The position numbers and the translations under genes are program-made. 64,000 nt of DNA from Arachis hypogaea (Eukaryota > Streptophyta > Magnoliopsida > Fabales > Fabaceae). The stretch spans positions 89,108,693-89,172,692 of the forward strand of contig NC_092045.1 in the NCBI RefSeq assembly GCF_003086295.3, read 5' to 3'. Positions 1 to 12,068 of this stretch are shown one piece after another; within the stretch, counting starts at the first letter, position 1, and the number at the start of each line of letters is the position of its first letter. The notes beneath the pieces are model-generated. The model had not been told where the DNA came from. It did no database searches and worked only from the letters and a program-made list of their open reading frames with translations.

Positions 1-459
1 CTTTCAGTAAAAGTCCTTGTTATCCACATGCCCTTTGTTATTTTGACTAAGCCTTTTCAACTTGATGGAGTTCCACCTTGTTGTCAATTAAGTCACTTGT
101 CGAATTATACGCCATGATCGACACCACTATTATTGTCAAATTTTGCGCTAAAAATTGCCCCTTAAAACTTATCATTTCAAGAATGAAATGAGAAGTTTTA
201 TGTCTCACCTGCTTCCTACGTGGCATCTTTCAAATTTTGGAACTTGAAAAGACAGTTACACAGACGTGAAACGGTACATGCAGTTCCCTAGGAATACGCA
301 ACGTTCATTATGAATTCTAATGAGCTTTTTATGAGATGTTTTCTTTTTTAAAATAACTTTCTCAAATCATTTCTTCTATTCCTTCAAAAGAAAATAGCCC
401 TTAGTACCAGACGCTTTTCAACTTCCTTCCAAATTTATTTATCTCATTAATCTCTTTCT
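1..459. other. Unassigned AT-rich sequence
   Basis: No convincing ORF, RNA gene or repeat boundary is visible. It may be the 5' flank of the broken PMD gene that follows. Confidence 0.4.
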
Positions 460-3239
460 ATGGATTCCCAAGATGCTCATCATTAACATGTTTCTCCTTC
501 CATTACTACTACTTCTTCCACTTCTGCTACAATTGTTGTGATTGCCAACATTACGTTAACCACTGCTTCGGCAACTACATCATCCACATCTTCTTCTCTT
601 TCTTTAATCATTTCCACCACCATTGCTGTCATCACTACAACTTCTGCCTCTAGTGCAATGGCTTCTGCTCAAAACTTACCTCATTCACACAGGGAGGCAA
701 ATGATGATATTCAGGTCATAGGCCCTCCTGCTCAAGTGGTTGATGTAGCATAGTTTATAATGACGACGGGACATTGAAGTCCCCAAACCCAGATGTCAAG
801 ACTACAGAACTTTGGCCTCGCTATGTATTCTTGCCCTTTAGAGTTAATGACATCTTATATTCATTTCTAGGGCCACTATCCACCCAAGAACAAATTAAAT
901 CTATTTGTCTTTCTTTCCTTCTCCTCCGAAGCATCTCCCTTTGATTTTCTATAAGAATGTAAAAACCTCTTACTTTGCTAGTTGAGTCTTTAGGACTGCA
1001 CCCCTAAGGAGTCAAATTCCCTCTTCTCGACATGGATGTCTAGGTTAGCCCCAGTGTACAAACTAGTATGGAAATCAGTAGGAATTATTTTTGCTCTCAA
1101 ACTTGCTACTTTTGACCTATCATACACTGCACCCCTTTTAGGAGCCAGTTTGTACTTTTGGTATCCTTCTACCAACGACTTTCATTTTCCATATAAGATG
1201 ATGGGTCCCACTTTAACGGAAGTGTCTGCCTTGACTAGCATTCCTCCCGACAAGGAATGTGTATCATATTCAACTGAATACCCTGATAAGGTTTTCGACA
1301 TCAATTTTAACTCAACTGCTGTGTCGGATTTTATTCAGAACAATATGGGTTCTAATAATGAAGCTATTACTGATAGTGAGCATGTAACCTTCCTCCTTCT
1401 ATGGATCAATGAGTTCGTTTTTTATCCTAAGTCTATCCAAATAAAGAAAAACAATTATCTTTCTTTAGCCATCATGCTTTATCACAAGAAATACATCGAC
1501 CTTCCTTATTTGATCTTAGGCTAATTGTATGAAGCCTTGTCCTTAGTAGTCGATGAGATTCCTCGAGCTGAAACCTCTATAAATCCTTTTGGTCCACTTT
1601 GGGTCGTTAACTTGTGGCAAAACGTTGTTCTCGACCTTTAGCTTACAACCTCCCCATCCAACATTCCCAAGACTCTTATTGACGGCATTCGACTTTCTTT
1701 TCTTTCTTGGTCGAAACCAAAAAACATGTCTCCAATTGATGCCTTTTGTCATTTTATCACTGTTCTTCTTAATATTACGGCTGATAATAATACTTCCTAT
1801 TATTCGAATCCTTTTACTTATCGTTGAAGTTTCATCTAATGTCTTCATTCCTTTATTAGCTCCAATCTCAATAATCAATCCATAGTCGATGTCTTGTGGT
1901 CTTGAATGTTAACTCCTCAAATTCGTCTAGTAGGGTTACCACATGAATAGACTATGGCTTTGAAAAAAACGTTGGTTACGTACTCTTCCCAATATGTTTC
2001 TTGCCAATATGGCTTTGCCCAAGCACTACCTTCTCCATTATCACTCAACTCCGCAGCACAATTGATACACTATGAGGTGTCGAGTTTGGAAGAGTTCAAC
2101 CAAATCTTAGATTTAAATCACCAAAGAATGAGTGAACAATTTTATTGTGCCGACATCACCCGTTGATTTCTCTCGACACCTTCTTTTCACAAATGGTGGT
2201 CAACATATTATTCATCTCACTATGCTTTAGTTGATCAAACTTTCTCTAATTTGGACTTTCTTGCTGTATAAATTGTTGCAGCATCAAAGAAAATCAAAAG
2301 TCACACAAAAGAAATCATAAAGTTTGAGGAGTGCTACAAAGTTAAATAACATTTCAGGAAGGTGAGGTATGTTTTCAACAAGGGCTTAGAGGTATGAGAA
2401 AAAAAAGAAAGAGGCACATCTTTATAAATGCCTTTAACTCTTTTCAGAAGTTTTCACTAAAAATTCTCTTTTACAAAAAGAATCTTTCATGTGTCCTTTC
2501 AGATTTTCTCCTTTCTCTAATTCCCCTTTTGACCTTACTGATCGACTACCTGACCCTCCTAAAGGAGCCCTGGGCATGATTTACAAACTTTGTAAAAATG
2601 ACCCAAGAACATTGGGGGTAACATCGACTGGTGCCATTTACTATCGAGGAATCAATGATAAAATCGATGGTAACATAAGGATCGTCAGATATCCTCCAGG
2701 TTACTCATGCCTCTTTGGGTCTTCATCTTTTCCTTTACTCGTCTCATATTTTCATATTTTTTACAATTTCTCAACTTATCAAGATCACATGATTTGTAGT
2801 TGACCCCCGGCCAGTCAAAGAAAACTGGAATTCAGCTGAAGATGTAGCCCCTAAAAAAGAAAAGTGAAGACGCGGTGGCAGTCAAGGCAAGTGAAAGTCG
2901 AGTGATACCACTCTTTCCTCTAAGAAGCGTGGGCCTGTCGACATTCTTATAGGCTCCGAGCCTAAAGAAGTTCAAAATATTTGAGGCATAGCTTCTTCAA
3001 AGGTATATGTACTTGTATATTTCCATTGTACTTACTGCGTATTTATGTGCACACTTAGCATCTATTTATTTTTCATTACAGTCCAAACAATCCAAGAGAG
3101 GCTTCCAGCCTCGAGTTGAAGTCGACAGTCCTTCTGATAGGGAAATCGATCAACCTGCGCATGTTGAGATAGAAGTTACTCAACACATTCCTATCGACAC
3201 TCCTCACGTGGCTAGTTTGATTGCTCCTACTCCAACTTA
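460..3239 (+). pseudogene. Degenerate plant mobile domain (PMD/MAIN-like) gene
   Basis: Stretches of PMD-like protein appear in changing frames across the interval. An N-terminal block near 769-920 reads LWPRYVFLPF. A long block at 1036-1524 contains YPSTNDFHFPYKMMGPTLTE and WINEFVFYPKS. Further blocks at about 1525-1845 (FGPLWVVNLW) and 1954-2260 (ending in a W-YYSSHYA segment) follow. 2489-2800 and 3007-3239 may be its C-terminal part. Stop codons and frameshifts separate the blocks, so no single protein can be made. PMD proteins occur both as host factors (MAIN family) and as transposon passengers. No transposon ends are visible around this copy, so its origin is open. The family call rests on motif recall; the pseudogene status is seen directly. 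Confidence 0.65.
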
Positions 3240-3340
3240 GACTTTCCCTTCTACTACTACCTCCTATGCTTTGACAACTTCCCCATTGGTAAAACCTTTA
3301 AACCTGTAATATTCGTTATGTATATACTTTTTGCTCATCA

Positions 3341-3353
3341 TTACTACTATTAC

Positions 3354-3432
<79 letters not shown>
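3341..3432. repeat. (TTA)n microsatellite
   Basis: About 30 near-perfect TTA/ATT triplets, starting with ACT-variant units and ending before GAATTATA. Confidence 0.95.
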
Positions 3433-3549
3433 GAATTATATAGTAATTGTCATAATTATTTATTGTTGTTATATGTGTAGAGCCTATTTATCGTCGACAT
3501 AGAGTTTAGTTCTAGTGAAACTATGATTGCGCCAATTAAAGATTATACC

Positions 3550-4416
3550 AAGGTTCTAAAAATCAGACCGGACTAGCCGTTTCGACCAGGTTAATCAAAA
3601 ACCGACCCTCTGGATGGTCCGATTGATCCCAAAATTGCCCTGCAAAAAAATCGGTTAAAAAATTGGTCAAACTGGTAGTTAATCGGAGAACCAAATGAAC
3701 TGGCTAGGTTTTTTCAAGATCCGATTCTCTAATCAACATAAAAAAACGATGTTATTTTGATCCCAGTAAAAAAAAGGAGAAGAAAATCCATTCCCTAAAT
3801 GAGCAAAACAAAATACTAGCACCTCTCTCTTCCTTCCAACCCTAATTTTGTCTAACCCTATTAGCAACAAATGGAAAAAGCTACGCCTCCACCATCCCTA
3901 TCACTATCGATGTCGACAATGACCACCAACAGCTGCAATTCTCGCCATCCGAAGGTCTACTCTTCTACTCGCATCGCCAGAAGGGAGGTTCGAAGCTGCT
4001 GTCTTGTCGTTGTCGGCGGCTTCTATCATCGCCACTCGAAGGTCTCTTCTCATAGTCATCATTGTCTTCCTCTGTCCTCATCATCTTCTCTATCCTTGTT
4101 GTCGAACATTTGACTTTGAGCCATCTATTATTGAGCATCTATCTCTACCGCTGTGGACTCTTTTGCCGCTTTTGACTCTTCTCCATCTCTCTCTGCCACC
4201 GTGAGTTTTTCAATCTTCAGCTATTCAGTTTATTTTTTTATTTTGTTAATTATAATGAATTAATCATTCTGAATTAATGATTATGGATTTTGGTTACTGA
4301 ATAGAATAAATTCTGGTTGATATAATTGTCAAAAACAACGATAAGTTCAATTTTGGATTCTGGATTTTAATGGATGAGGTTTTATTTTTGCTGAGTTAAT
4401 TTTGTTGATGGGATTC
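3550..4416 (+). mobile_element. Left part of a degenerate TIR DNA element (copy Eo)
   Basis: The segment starts AAGGTTCTAAAAATC-AGACCGG and is full of ACCGG/CCGGT-type subterminal motifs to about 3720. A C-rich, coding-like stretch (3870-4200) and AT-rich sequence follow. It is cut at 4416 by LTR element X and resumes at 24685. The opposite end is probably 27013, whose reverse complement begins AAGGTTGCAAGAATCGAACC. A related copy lies inverted at about 25196-26757. The superfamily is uncertain: it is hAT-like by general look, but no target duplication was recognised. The short ORFs here (for example 3871-4113) look like simple-sequence coincidences rather than genes. Confidence 0.6.
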
Positions 4417-5755
4417 TGTAACACCTTACCACACAGAACTTTACACTTAAGTCATAAAATAGAGGTGGTGTGGTATTACGATGTTTAAAAATAAAATCAT
4501 ATATATAATATAAAAGAAAAATTGTTTTATCTAGGAGCCTTTGAAGAAAGATATTAAACAAAGGTGTTAAACGGAAAAGTGCATCACTCTTGAAAATAAT
4601 AAATGTATTCCAGATAGGATAAGAGTAAAGCAACATATATACATATATACATAGGAAAAGAATTCCAAAGATACAAATAACAAAGTTTCTGACTCGGCTT
4701 GCAAAGTTAAAACCGGCCAGAGCATATACACATATATACAAGATAAAGCTCAAAAGGCCCAAAAGACAACTTACAAAACCTGTTTCTCCAAATCAGCCTT
4801 TAAGAGGGATAAAGCATAGTATATATACAATGGAGATATAAGAGTATCTATATATACATCAGAACCAAAATAAAATCCCAACACAAAGATCATCGCTTTC
4901 AGAAGCTCCCAGTATGACTTGGCAAAGTGTCTCATGTCCTGCATCTGAAAACAACAAAATATGTATGGAATGAGAACCAGAGATTCTCAGCATGGTAACA
5001 GTGCCCACCTAACTAACATATAACATCTCGGAAAAGCCATAGGCGATCCTAGAACTTCCGACAATAGATTCAAACTTAAAACTAAAATTGAAAACCATAA
5101 ACAGAGTAGTCCATCTAAGGTTCTTATCTCTAATTCATTTCTAACTTAAACCCTAATTTTCGCCTTCCTCCAATCCTCCAAAGCTCCAGTGCACAGACAA
5201 AGCAAACACAAGTAGGATACAGATACAGCAGGTAGCAAATGTAGCAGATAAGCAAGAATATCAATTACGCAAACCCAAGAATGCAAAACCAAACAAGACA
5301 CTCAAATGCATATCATGCATGCCTTTCCTACTGGCCGTGATCTCACGTGTCGATTACTTTGCCAGAACTCGACACATCTGGTAGCTAACCCGGATATCAT
5401 CCTCTTGAAAACCGGTGGGCGGTACACCACCATGAACCCCTCCTGGTGGGCGGTAGACCATCACGAACCCCTCCATTTCCAGCGGTACACCACCACGAAC
5501 CTTGCAAGATCTTCAATTAAAAAACAACACACACACGTGGGTGGTAAGCCACCAGAACCCCACAGAGCATTCTCATTTAAAAGCATGTGGGCGGTAAACT
5601 ACCACGATCCCCACATATATCTCGACATTGGGCAAGTGGTAAACCACCACGATCTTTGCCAGGTCAAAACTCAAGAAAAGTCAATTTTATTTTCTAATTT
5701 TTTGGATTAATAATTAGTTATTGGCTAATTATTTACTAATTTTAGGTTTTTTACA
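4417..5755 (-). repeat. 3' LTR of element X
   Basis: A 1339-bp LTR bounded by TGTAACACC and TTTTTTACA. It contains an irregular array (5400-5660) of self-complementary units such as GGGCGGTAAACCACCAC. Its last 260 bp match 24424-24684 with several substitutions. No coding region of X is visible inside it. Confidence 0.8.
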
Positions 5756-5770
5756 TCCTACCCCCCAAAC
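5756..5770 (-). other. Polypurine tract of element X
   Basis: On the minus strand this reads GTTTGGGGGGTAGGA and directly abuts the TGTAAAAAACC start of the LTR. This is the expected place for the plus-strand primer of reverse transcription. Confidence 0.7.
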
Positions 5771-5800
5771 AGAAATTTTTACCCTAAAAAATATCATCCG

Positions 5801-6973
5801 CCACTAAGACTTGATGCTTGATCTTCATCACCAAGGGAACTCAATCCTTTCTCTATCCCATTCAAGTCTTCATATGGAGTATGCCTTGGAAGGTGTGCAC
5901 TTTCCTCCCTAGCATCAATTTCAATCATCTTGGAGGGGTTTTCTTCAAATCTATGTTCCCATGGAGGCTCCGCATCTCCTAAGTCTTCTACCACTTCTTC
6001 CTTGTCTTCAACAATTAAAGCTTCCTCCAATTGTTCCAATACAAAGCAACTTCCTTCATTTCCCACCGGAGTTTCCAATCTCTCCTTCATGCGATGTTCT
6101 TTATTTAATTCTCCACATGTAGCCATGGGAGTTTCTTGAGTGTTCAAGCATTGGGATGCTAATTGATTTGTTACCGCATCCAAGGCGGCCATGAAATTTT
6201 GCACATCCCTTTTCATCTCTTCTTGCCCTTGAACAAGAACACCAAGGATTTCATCCATTAGAGGTTGGGGTGGGTGGAAGGGTTCATCAAATTGGGAAGA
6301 TGGTTCTTCTTGGTAGAGTTGTGGTGGTTCAATATTCTCCACTCTTTCCACTTGTTGCACAACACACTCCATGGTTACTTGAAATTGATCCAATGCTTCC
6401 TTGAGACGATCCATTGACTCTTCTTCCTCTTGGATTATATGATTAGGATCATATGGCTCTTGGATCAATGGATATGAGTATTCTTCCATAGGAGGTTGTG
6501 GTGGAAAGTAGTATTCATCTTGTGGTTGAAAATTTTCATATATTGGAGGTGGTTCATCTCGGTAATAATATGGAGGGGGTGGCTCTTGAAAGGGTTGATA
6601 TTGTGCTGGTTCCATATATGGCTCATATGGCTCAAAAGTTGGTTGGTGTGATGGATATGGATTAGGGTCATATGAAGATGGTTGGTAAGAAGGGGCTTGT
6701 GAGTATGGTTGAGAGTTATGTTGAGGGTATGGATCATAGGCATATGGTGGTGGTTCTTGAAAGTCACAAGGTGATTCACCATAGCCATTTGATTGATATG
6801 CACAATGGCTCTTCTTCATAGTGCATTAGTGGAGGTTGTTGCCATGAAGATTGATCATATGCATATGGCTCCTCCCACCTTTGGTTATCCCATCCTTGAT
6901 ACACATTCTCATTATAGTTCTCATCACCTACAACATAATTGTAACTACACTCATAGCCAAAGTGAGAATTCAT
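5801..6973 (-). pseudogene. Truncated, frameshifted copy of the Athila-like gag-position ORF (copy A)
   Basis: From the ATG at 6973 it encodes the same protein as copy B (20527-22419), starting MNSHFGYECSYNYVVGDENY. Near 6800, five bases present in copy B are missing, which shifts the frame. The Pro/Gln/Tyr-rich remainder then continues in another frame to about 5801, where the sequence joins the internal stub of element X. The conserved C-terminus is therefore absent. Its position just downstream of an LTR and primer site is that of gag, but no recognisable gag or zinc-knuckle motif is seen. Confidence 0.75.
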
Positions 6974-7113
6974 GATAGTAAGAGAGGGCAAAAAAAACAA
7001 AAAAATAGGAACAATTAAAGAGAACAAACTAAAAATTAACAAAGAAGCAAAAAGCAAACATATTCATAATATTCACATATATACAATAACCAATAACACA
7101 ACACCATTGCAAA

Positions 7114-7131
7114 TCCCCGACAACGGCGCCA
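7114..7131 (-). other. Primer binding site, tRNA-Asp type (copy A)
   Basis: The plus strand reads TCCCCGACAACGGCGCCA. This is the 3' end of plant tRNA-Asp including CCA, with one G-to-A change. It lies 3 bp inside the LTR edge, as expected for minus-strand primer binding. It is a primer site, not a tRNA gene. Confidence 0.85.
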
Positions 7132-7134
7132 TTT

Positions 7135-8977
7135 TGATGATTAGATTTTTGACGGTTTAGAATTTCACTAATGAAATCTCGTTGTAAAGTATAGTTTCTA
7201 AACCAAACAATAATCCTTTCATACAAAAAGTTGTTTGTCACTAAAACAAACCCCTAAATTTATAAACCGAAGTATTCAAACCTCGGGTTGTCCTCCCTAG
7301 GAATTACAATAAAGTGTCTTGTTATTGGTTATGAGTTATTTTGGGGTTTTGGATAAGAAGCGTGAAAAGTAAATGGCAATGAAAATAAACTAACAACTAT
7401 AAAAGGCTCTTGGCAAGGTATGAAAATTAGAAGTCCTATCCTAGTTATCCTTCTCAATTGTGATGAGAATTGTTCATTGCTACCACTTAGTTAATCCTTA
7501 CTAGATAAAGGAAAGTCAAGTGGATGAATCAATTTAATTCCTCAAGTCCTAATCAACTCCTAAAGGAAAGACTAGCTTTAGAGGCATTCAAATCAATTAG
7601 AAACTTCTAATTATCAATCAACAAAGGAATTAGATAACTCAAGAGTCACTAATTACTCTACCTAGGCCAAGAGGAACAAAACCTACACTAAAATCCAGCC
7701 AAGCATTTCATCAAACACTTGGAAGGCACAAAAGGAAAATATTTATCCTAATCACTAACCACAATATGAGAATTGGCAAGGATTAATCTCATTAAATAAT
7801 CCTCTAACTAGTAGTAAAGGAAAGTCAAATGAGCTATATCAATCCTAGTCCATAAGTCCTAACTCTCCACTAATTCAATTAGTGAGAACTAGAGTCAATG
7901 GATCCCAATCATCAATTACTTGGACATTAGTAACTCAAGAGGTCCTAAGTTACCTTTCCAAGCCAAGAGTATAAAATTCTACTCTAAAATCCAACCAAGC
8001 ATTTCATCAAACACTTGGAAGGCATAAAAGGAAAGCATAGTAAAATTGCAAAAAAAGTAAATCTACACTACTCAATTGCAAGGAATTAAACAACAACAAA
8101 TCAAATGAACACAATTATTATGAATTACCTCTAATTGAATTGAAAGAGAATAGGAGGAACAAAAGTAGATCCACAACAAAGCATAAGAACAACATAAAGG
8201 AAATTACAACAAAGGAATAGAGGAAGATGAATGTAACAACAAAGAATTGAAAGGTAGAAGTAGAAGAAAGCAAAGATTAAAACCTAGATCTAAGAACTAA
8301 TCCTAATCCTAATCCTAGAGAGAAGTGAGAGCTTCTCTCTCTAGAAACTAACTCTAACTACTAAAACTATGACTAATGGTAACTAACTTGTGTTTTCCTC
8401 TTCATTCCTTGGGTTAAATAGCATCAGAAATGAGTTGGATTGGGCCCACAAGGCTTTAGAATTCGCTGGCTACGTTTTGCTTTAAGTGAACCAGGTGGCA
8501 GCAACGGTGCGTGCGCATACTATGCGCGTGCGCGCCACCATACGTGTAGCAACTATGGCAAATCTTATATCGTTTCGAAGCCCCGAATGTTAGCTTTCTA
8601 ACCCAACTGGAACCGCAGCATTTGGACTTCTGTAGCTCAAGTTATGGTCGTTTAAGTGCGAAGAGGTCGGCTTGACAGCTTTCCGGTTCTTTCATTTCTT
8701 CATGAGTTCTCCAACTTTTCATGCTTCTTTCTTCATTCCCTTGATCCAATCTTTGCCTCCTAAACCTTAAATCACTTAACAAACATATCAAGGCATCTAA
8801 TGGAATCAAGGAGAATTAAATTTATTTATTTTAAGACCTAAAAAGCATGTTTTCACTCTTAAGCACAATTAAGGGAGAAGTTATAAAACCATGCTATTTC
8901 ATTGAATAAATGTGGGTAAAAGGTCATAAAATCCCTTAAATCAAGCACAAGATAAACCCTATAAATTGGGTTTATCA
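7135..8977 (-). repeat. LTR of Athila-like element B (copy A, 1843 bp)
   Basis: Bounded by TGATGATTAG and GGGTTTATCA, i.e. TG...CA on both strands. It is nearly identical and equal in length to 22581-24423. It has a polypurine tract on one side (8978-8990) and a primer site on the other (7114-7131). It is therefore at once the 3' LTR of one unit and the 5' LTR of the next, as in a tandem array. It contains an internal duplication of about 270 bp (about 7470-7740 and 7790-8035). A CpG-rich palindrome lies near 8500-8545. Confidence 0.85.
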
Positions 8978-9013
8978 ACCTCCCCACACTTAAACCAAGC
9001 ATGTCCTCATGCT
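8978..9013 (-). other. Polypurine tract plus conserved hairpin (copy 1)
   Basis: On the minus strand, AGCATG-AGGA-CATGCT is followed by a short spacer and AAGTGTGGGGAGGT, which abuts the LTR start TGATAAACCC. It is one of four hairpin-PPT modules in this nest. Confidence 0.75.
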
Positions 9014-10478
9014 AAAACCGAGAATGAAGTAAGGGTATGGCACTTATTCAATGGAAACTAACTAAATGCAATCTACCTATATGCAACTATCTAAATGAAT
9101 GCAATTGCTTGGTCAAAATAAATCAATTTCCAAGAAGCATATATGCACAAGGGCTAAGGACTAGCAAGTCTAATCCAAAATTGAATTGAGTTATTAAATA
9201 TTTTTACAAACTTGCATGAGAAGAGATGATCATAGGTGGAAACATGTAATTGAGCATCAAACCCTCACCGGATGTGTTTGCACTCTATTCGCTCAAGTGT
9301 TTAGGGTTGATTCACTCAATTCTCCCCTAATCATGCTTTCCAAGATTTGTTCTTCTTCTAACAATCAACATATATTTCATGCATGCATACAAGTATCATG
9401 AGGTCTTTTCTTTGGTTGTAATGGGGCTAGGGTCAAGGTAGGATGCATATTTGGTCAAGTGAGCTTGAAATTTGAATCTTTGATAAGCTTAAACTTTCCA
9501 CCTAACCTATGACATCCTATACAATTAAGTTCTAACCTAACTACCCATTCCTCACTTTTTCACATACTCATGTATTTTCTTTTCATTTCACAACACATAT
9601 GCATTGATTTTATTGAGCTACATTTTGCTTTGGGGCATTTTGTCCCCTTTTTATTTCTTTCTTTTTCTTCTTTTTCTTTATTTTTCTATTTTTTTCTTTT
9701 CCATATTATTTTTCTTTTCTTTTTCTTTTGTTTTTCTCATTTTTTTTTCTTTATACAAGAGCATCAATGCATAAGGTTTATACATTTGATCAGTACATGA
9801 GCATGTACCCAATTCCCAATATTTTCAATAAAAATACAAAACTACCCTTTTATTCACCCAATGTCCCAAGGTTCCCACACTTGAATGATACTCACACACA
9901 CTAGCCTAAGCTAATCAAAGATCCAAATTAAGGACTTGTATTGTTTTTCGCTTTAGGCTTGTAATGTGCTAAATTAAGAACAAGTGGGTTAAGCGTAGGC
10001 TCAAATTGGCTAACAATGGATGATAAGGGGTAAGGCTTTTTGGGTAAGTGAGCTAAATGAAATGATGGCCTCAATCATATAAATGCATGAATACACAAAA
10101 TAATGGACATAAAGAATCAAACAAATCAAAGATTACATTCATAGAAAGAGAATAATGCACACAAGAAGGAAAAATAAGTGGTTATAAGATGTAACCACAC
10201 CATTAGGCTCAAAACTCACTTGCTTGTGTTCTTAGCTCAAAAACATGATCCACAAGATATATAATTCAAGCAAGTTCTATGAAAAGTTTTCACTCAATTC
10301 AATTGGTGCCCTATAGATAGAAATCTTGAAAAATTTATTATTTTGACTAAGCTTATTTTGTATACATATGCAAAAATTAAGAAAATGCAAGTAAAAATCC
10401 TAAAATCCTAGAATGAAATGCAAAAGTGTTGGAATTAGAAACTTGTCACCTAAAATCGCCGACCGGTCGGACGACCTC
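9014..10478 (-). other. Non-coding 3' region of element B
   Basis: No ORF of substance. It is homologous along most of its length to 12067-13823 of element C, in the same order. Shared landmarks are the GCACAAGG-GCTAAGG region and a T/C-rich stretch at 9630-9755 (purine-rich in the element's sense strand). Predicted short hydrophobic ORFs here, such as 9570-9800, are artefacts of that T-rich run. Confidence 0.7.
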
Positions 10479-10513
10479 CCCACACTTAAAAGTTTGCACC
10501 GTCCTCGGTGCAT
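10479..10513 (-). other. Conserved hairpin plus polypurine-like tract (copy 3)
   Basis: On the minus strand, TGCACCG-AGGA-CGGTGCA is followed by AAGTGTGGGGAGG. It is not next to an LTR. By analogy with 13824-13860 it should sit at the end of a lost env-position ORF of element B. Confidence 0.65.
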
Positions 10514-10595
10514 TCAAAGTTGAGCAAGGGGGTACGGCGAATCTCCGGATTGTTGCGTGTTCTTAGTCTTGTTTCCGTTATTGCTTGTGGTGCAT

Positions 10596-12031
10596 TGACA
10601 AATGAATTTTTGCCGGTATAGAAATTATCAAGTAATCAATCGTAGTATAGTCTAAACCGACGCAAAATCCATCATCAAACAAATCTACAATCTATAATCG
10701 AGAGTATTAGTCCCGAGTCGTTCTTCCCTAGGAATGCTACAAGGATGCATGCTATTGGTTAAGTGGTCTTTTGTGGTTTAAAGAGTGTGGCCTAGAAGTG
10801 CTAATAAAAGAGAACAACAATCAATCAATATTAAAAACATTGGCCAAGGTTGAACATTGGAAGTTCCATCACTATAGTTTCCTTCAATTGTGATAACAAA
10901 GGAGTGTTACTTCACTTAATCAACCCCTAATTATAGAGGAAAGTCAAGTGAAAGTAACTAACTTGAGTCACAAGTCCTAGTCTTACCCTAGGGAAGTCTA
11001 GCTTTAGTGCACTCCAAGTCAATTAGCAATTCTCAATTCTTAATCAACAATTGACATCCATTATTCAAGTGTCTCCAATGACTCAACCACTAGGCCAAGT
11101 GAGGGGATACTACTCCACATCTAAAGTTGGCATTTTCTCAAACACTTGGAGAGCAAGAATGAAAGACATAGTAAAATTGAGAAGAGATTTAGAATTAAAG
11201 CAATTCAACACAAGAGATTAACAACAATCAACAATGAACCACAATGAAAATGAAATCTTCAATGAATCAATAGAATCCAATAACAACAAAGTTGAATCTA
11301 AGACTTATGAGAATTGAACAATTACAAACACTAATGAGATTAGAGAAGAGGATCTACAACATGAACAAAGTAAATTGAGTGTTGTAATAGATCTCACCAA
11401 GGAATGGTTGAGAATTGAGAAAATGAAGATGAATCCTAGAGAGAAGTTGGAGTTTCTCTCTCTACAAATGTAACTAACTAAAAAATATCTACCTAAGGAT
11501 CTAAAATTAGTCTATGGATGTGAATGTGTATCAATCCCCTTCAATCCTTGGCTCTTATATGCATTTTGGCGCCAAAGTTGGTTGCTGAAACCTTCCAAAA
11601 TCGCCAGGCACGTGTTGCAATAAAAGAATCACGTGCGAACCACGACGCGTGCACGCACGGTACGCGTGCGCGTCCCTGGCTAATTCTGCGATGTGCGCGC
11701 GAGCGCCTTGTGCGCGTACGCGTGCTTGGCCGAGATCAACTCTTTGGCTTTTTGTGCTTCTCTCCACTTGCATGCTTCCTTCCTTGCTTCCTTTGATCCA
11801 TGCCTAGCCTATTTCAATCCTGGAATTACTAGCAAACACATCAAGGCATCTTATGGAATCAAAGAGGAACTAGAATTCATTAAAATAAGGCTTGAAAAGC
11901 ATGTTTTTACACTTAAGCACAAATATGGGAGAGATAACAAAACCATGCTAATTCATAGGCTAAATGTGACAAAAGGTTATCAAAACACTCTAAACTTAAT
12001 ACAAAACAACCCGTCAATTTGGGGTTTGTCA
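10596..12031 (-). repeat. 3' LTR of Athila-like element C (1436 bp)
   Basis: Bounded by TGACAAATG and GGGGTTTGTCA. Its first 53 bases (10596-10648) are repeated exactly at 19198-19250 beside a primer site, which identifies the mate LTR. It is distantly similar to the element B LTR (shared AAGTCAAGTG and AACACTTGGA segments). A CpG-rich palindromic patch lies at about 11590-11735. The left flank is element B sequence, so C is nested in B. Confidence 0.85.
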
Positions 12032-12068
12032 ACCTCCCCACACTTAGACCTTAGCATGTCCTCATGCT
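12032..12068 (-). other. Polypurine tract plus conserved hairpin (copy 2)
   Basis: On the minus strand, TTAGCATG-AGGA-CATGCTAA (8-bp stem) is followed by TAAGTGTGGGGAGGT, directly against the LTR start TGACAAACCCC. This marks the 3' end of element C. Confidence 0.75.

Noticed and set aside
7114..7131. tRNA-Asp gene
   Set aside because: Only the 3' 18 bases of tRNA-Asp are present here (and at 19177 and 22560), always 3 bp from an LTR edge. These are primer binding sites.
9570..9800. Small hydrophobic (membrane) proteins, also at 12684-12984
   Set aside because: These come from T/C-rich runs in non-coding retroelement sequence. The homologous region in the sister element does not keep the same protein.
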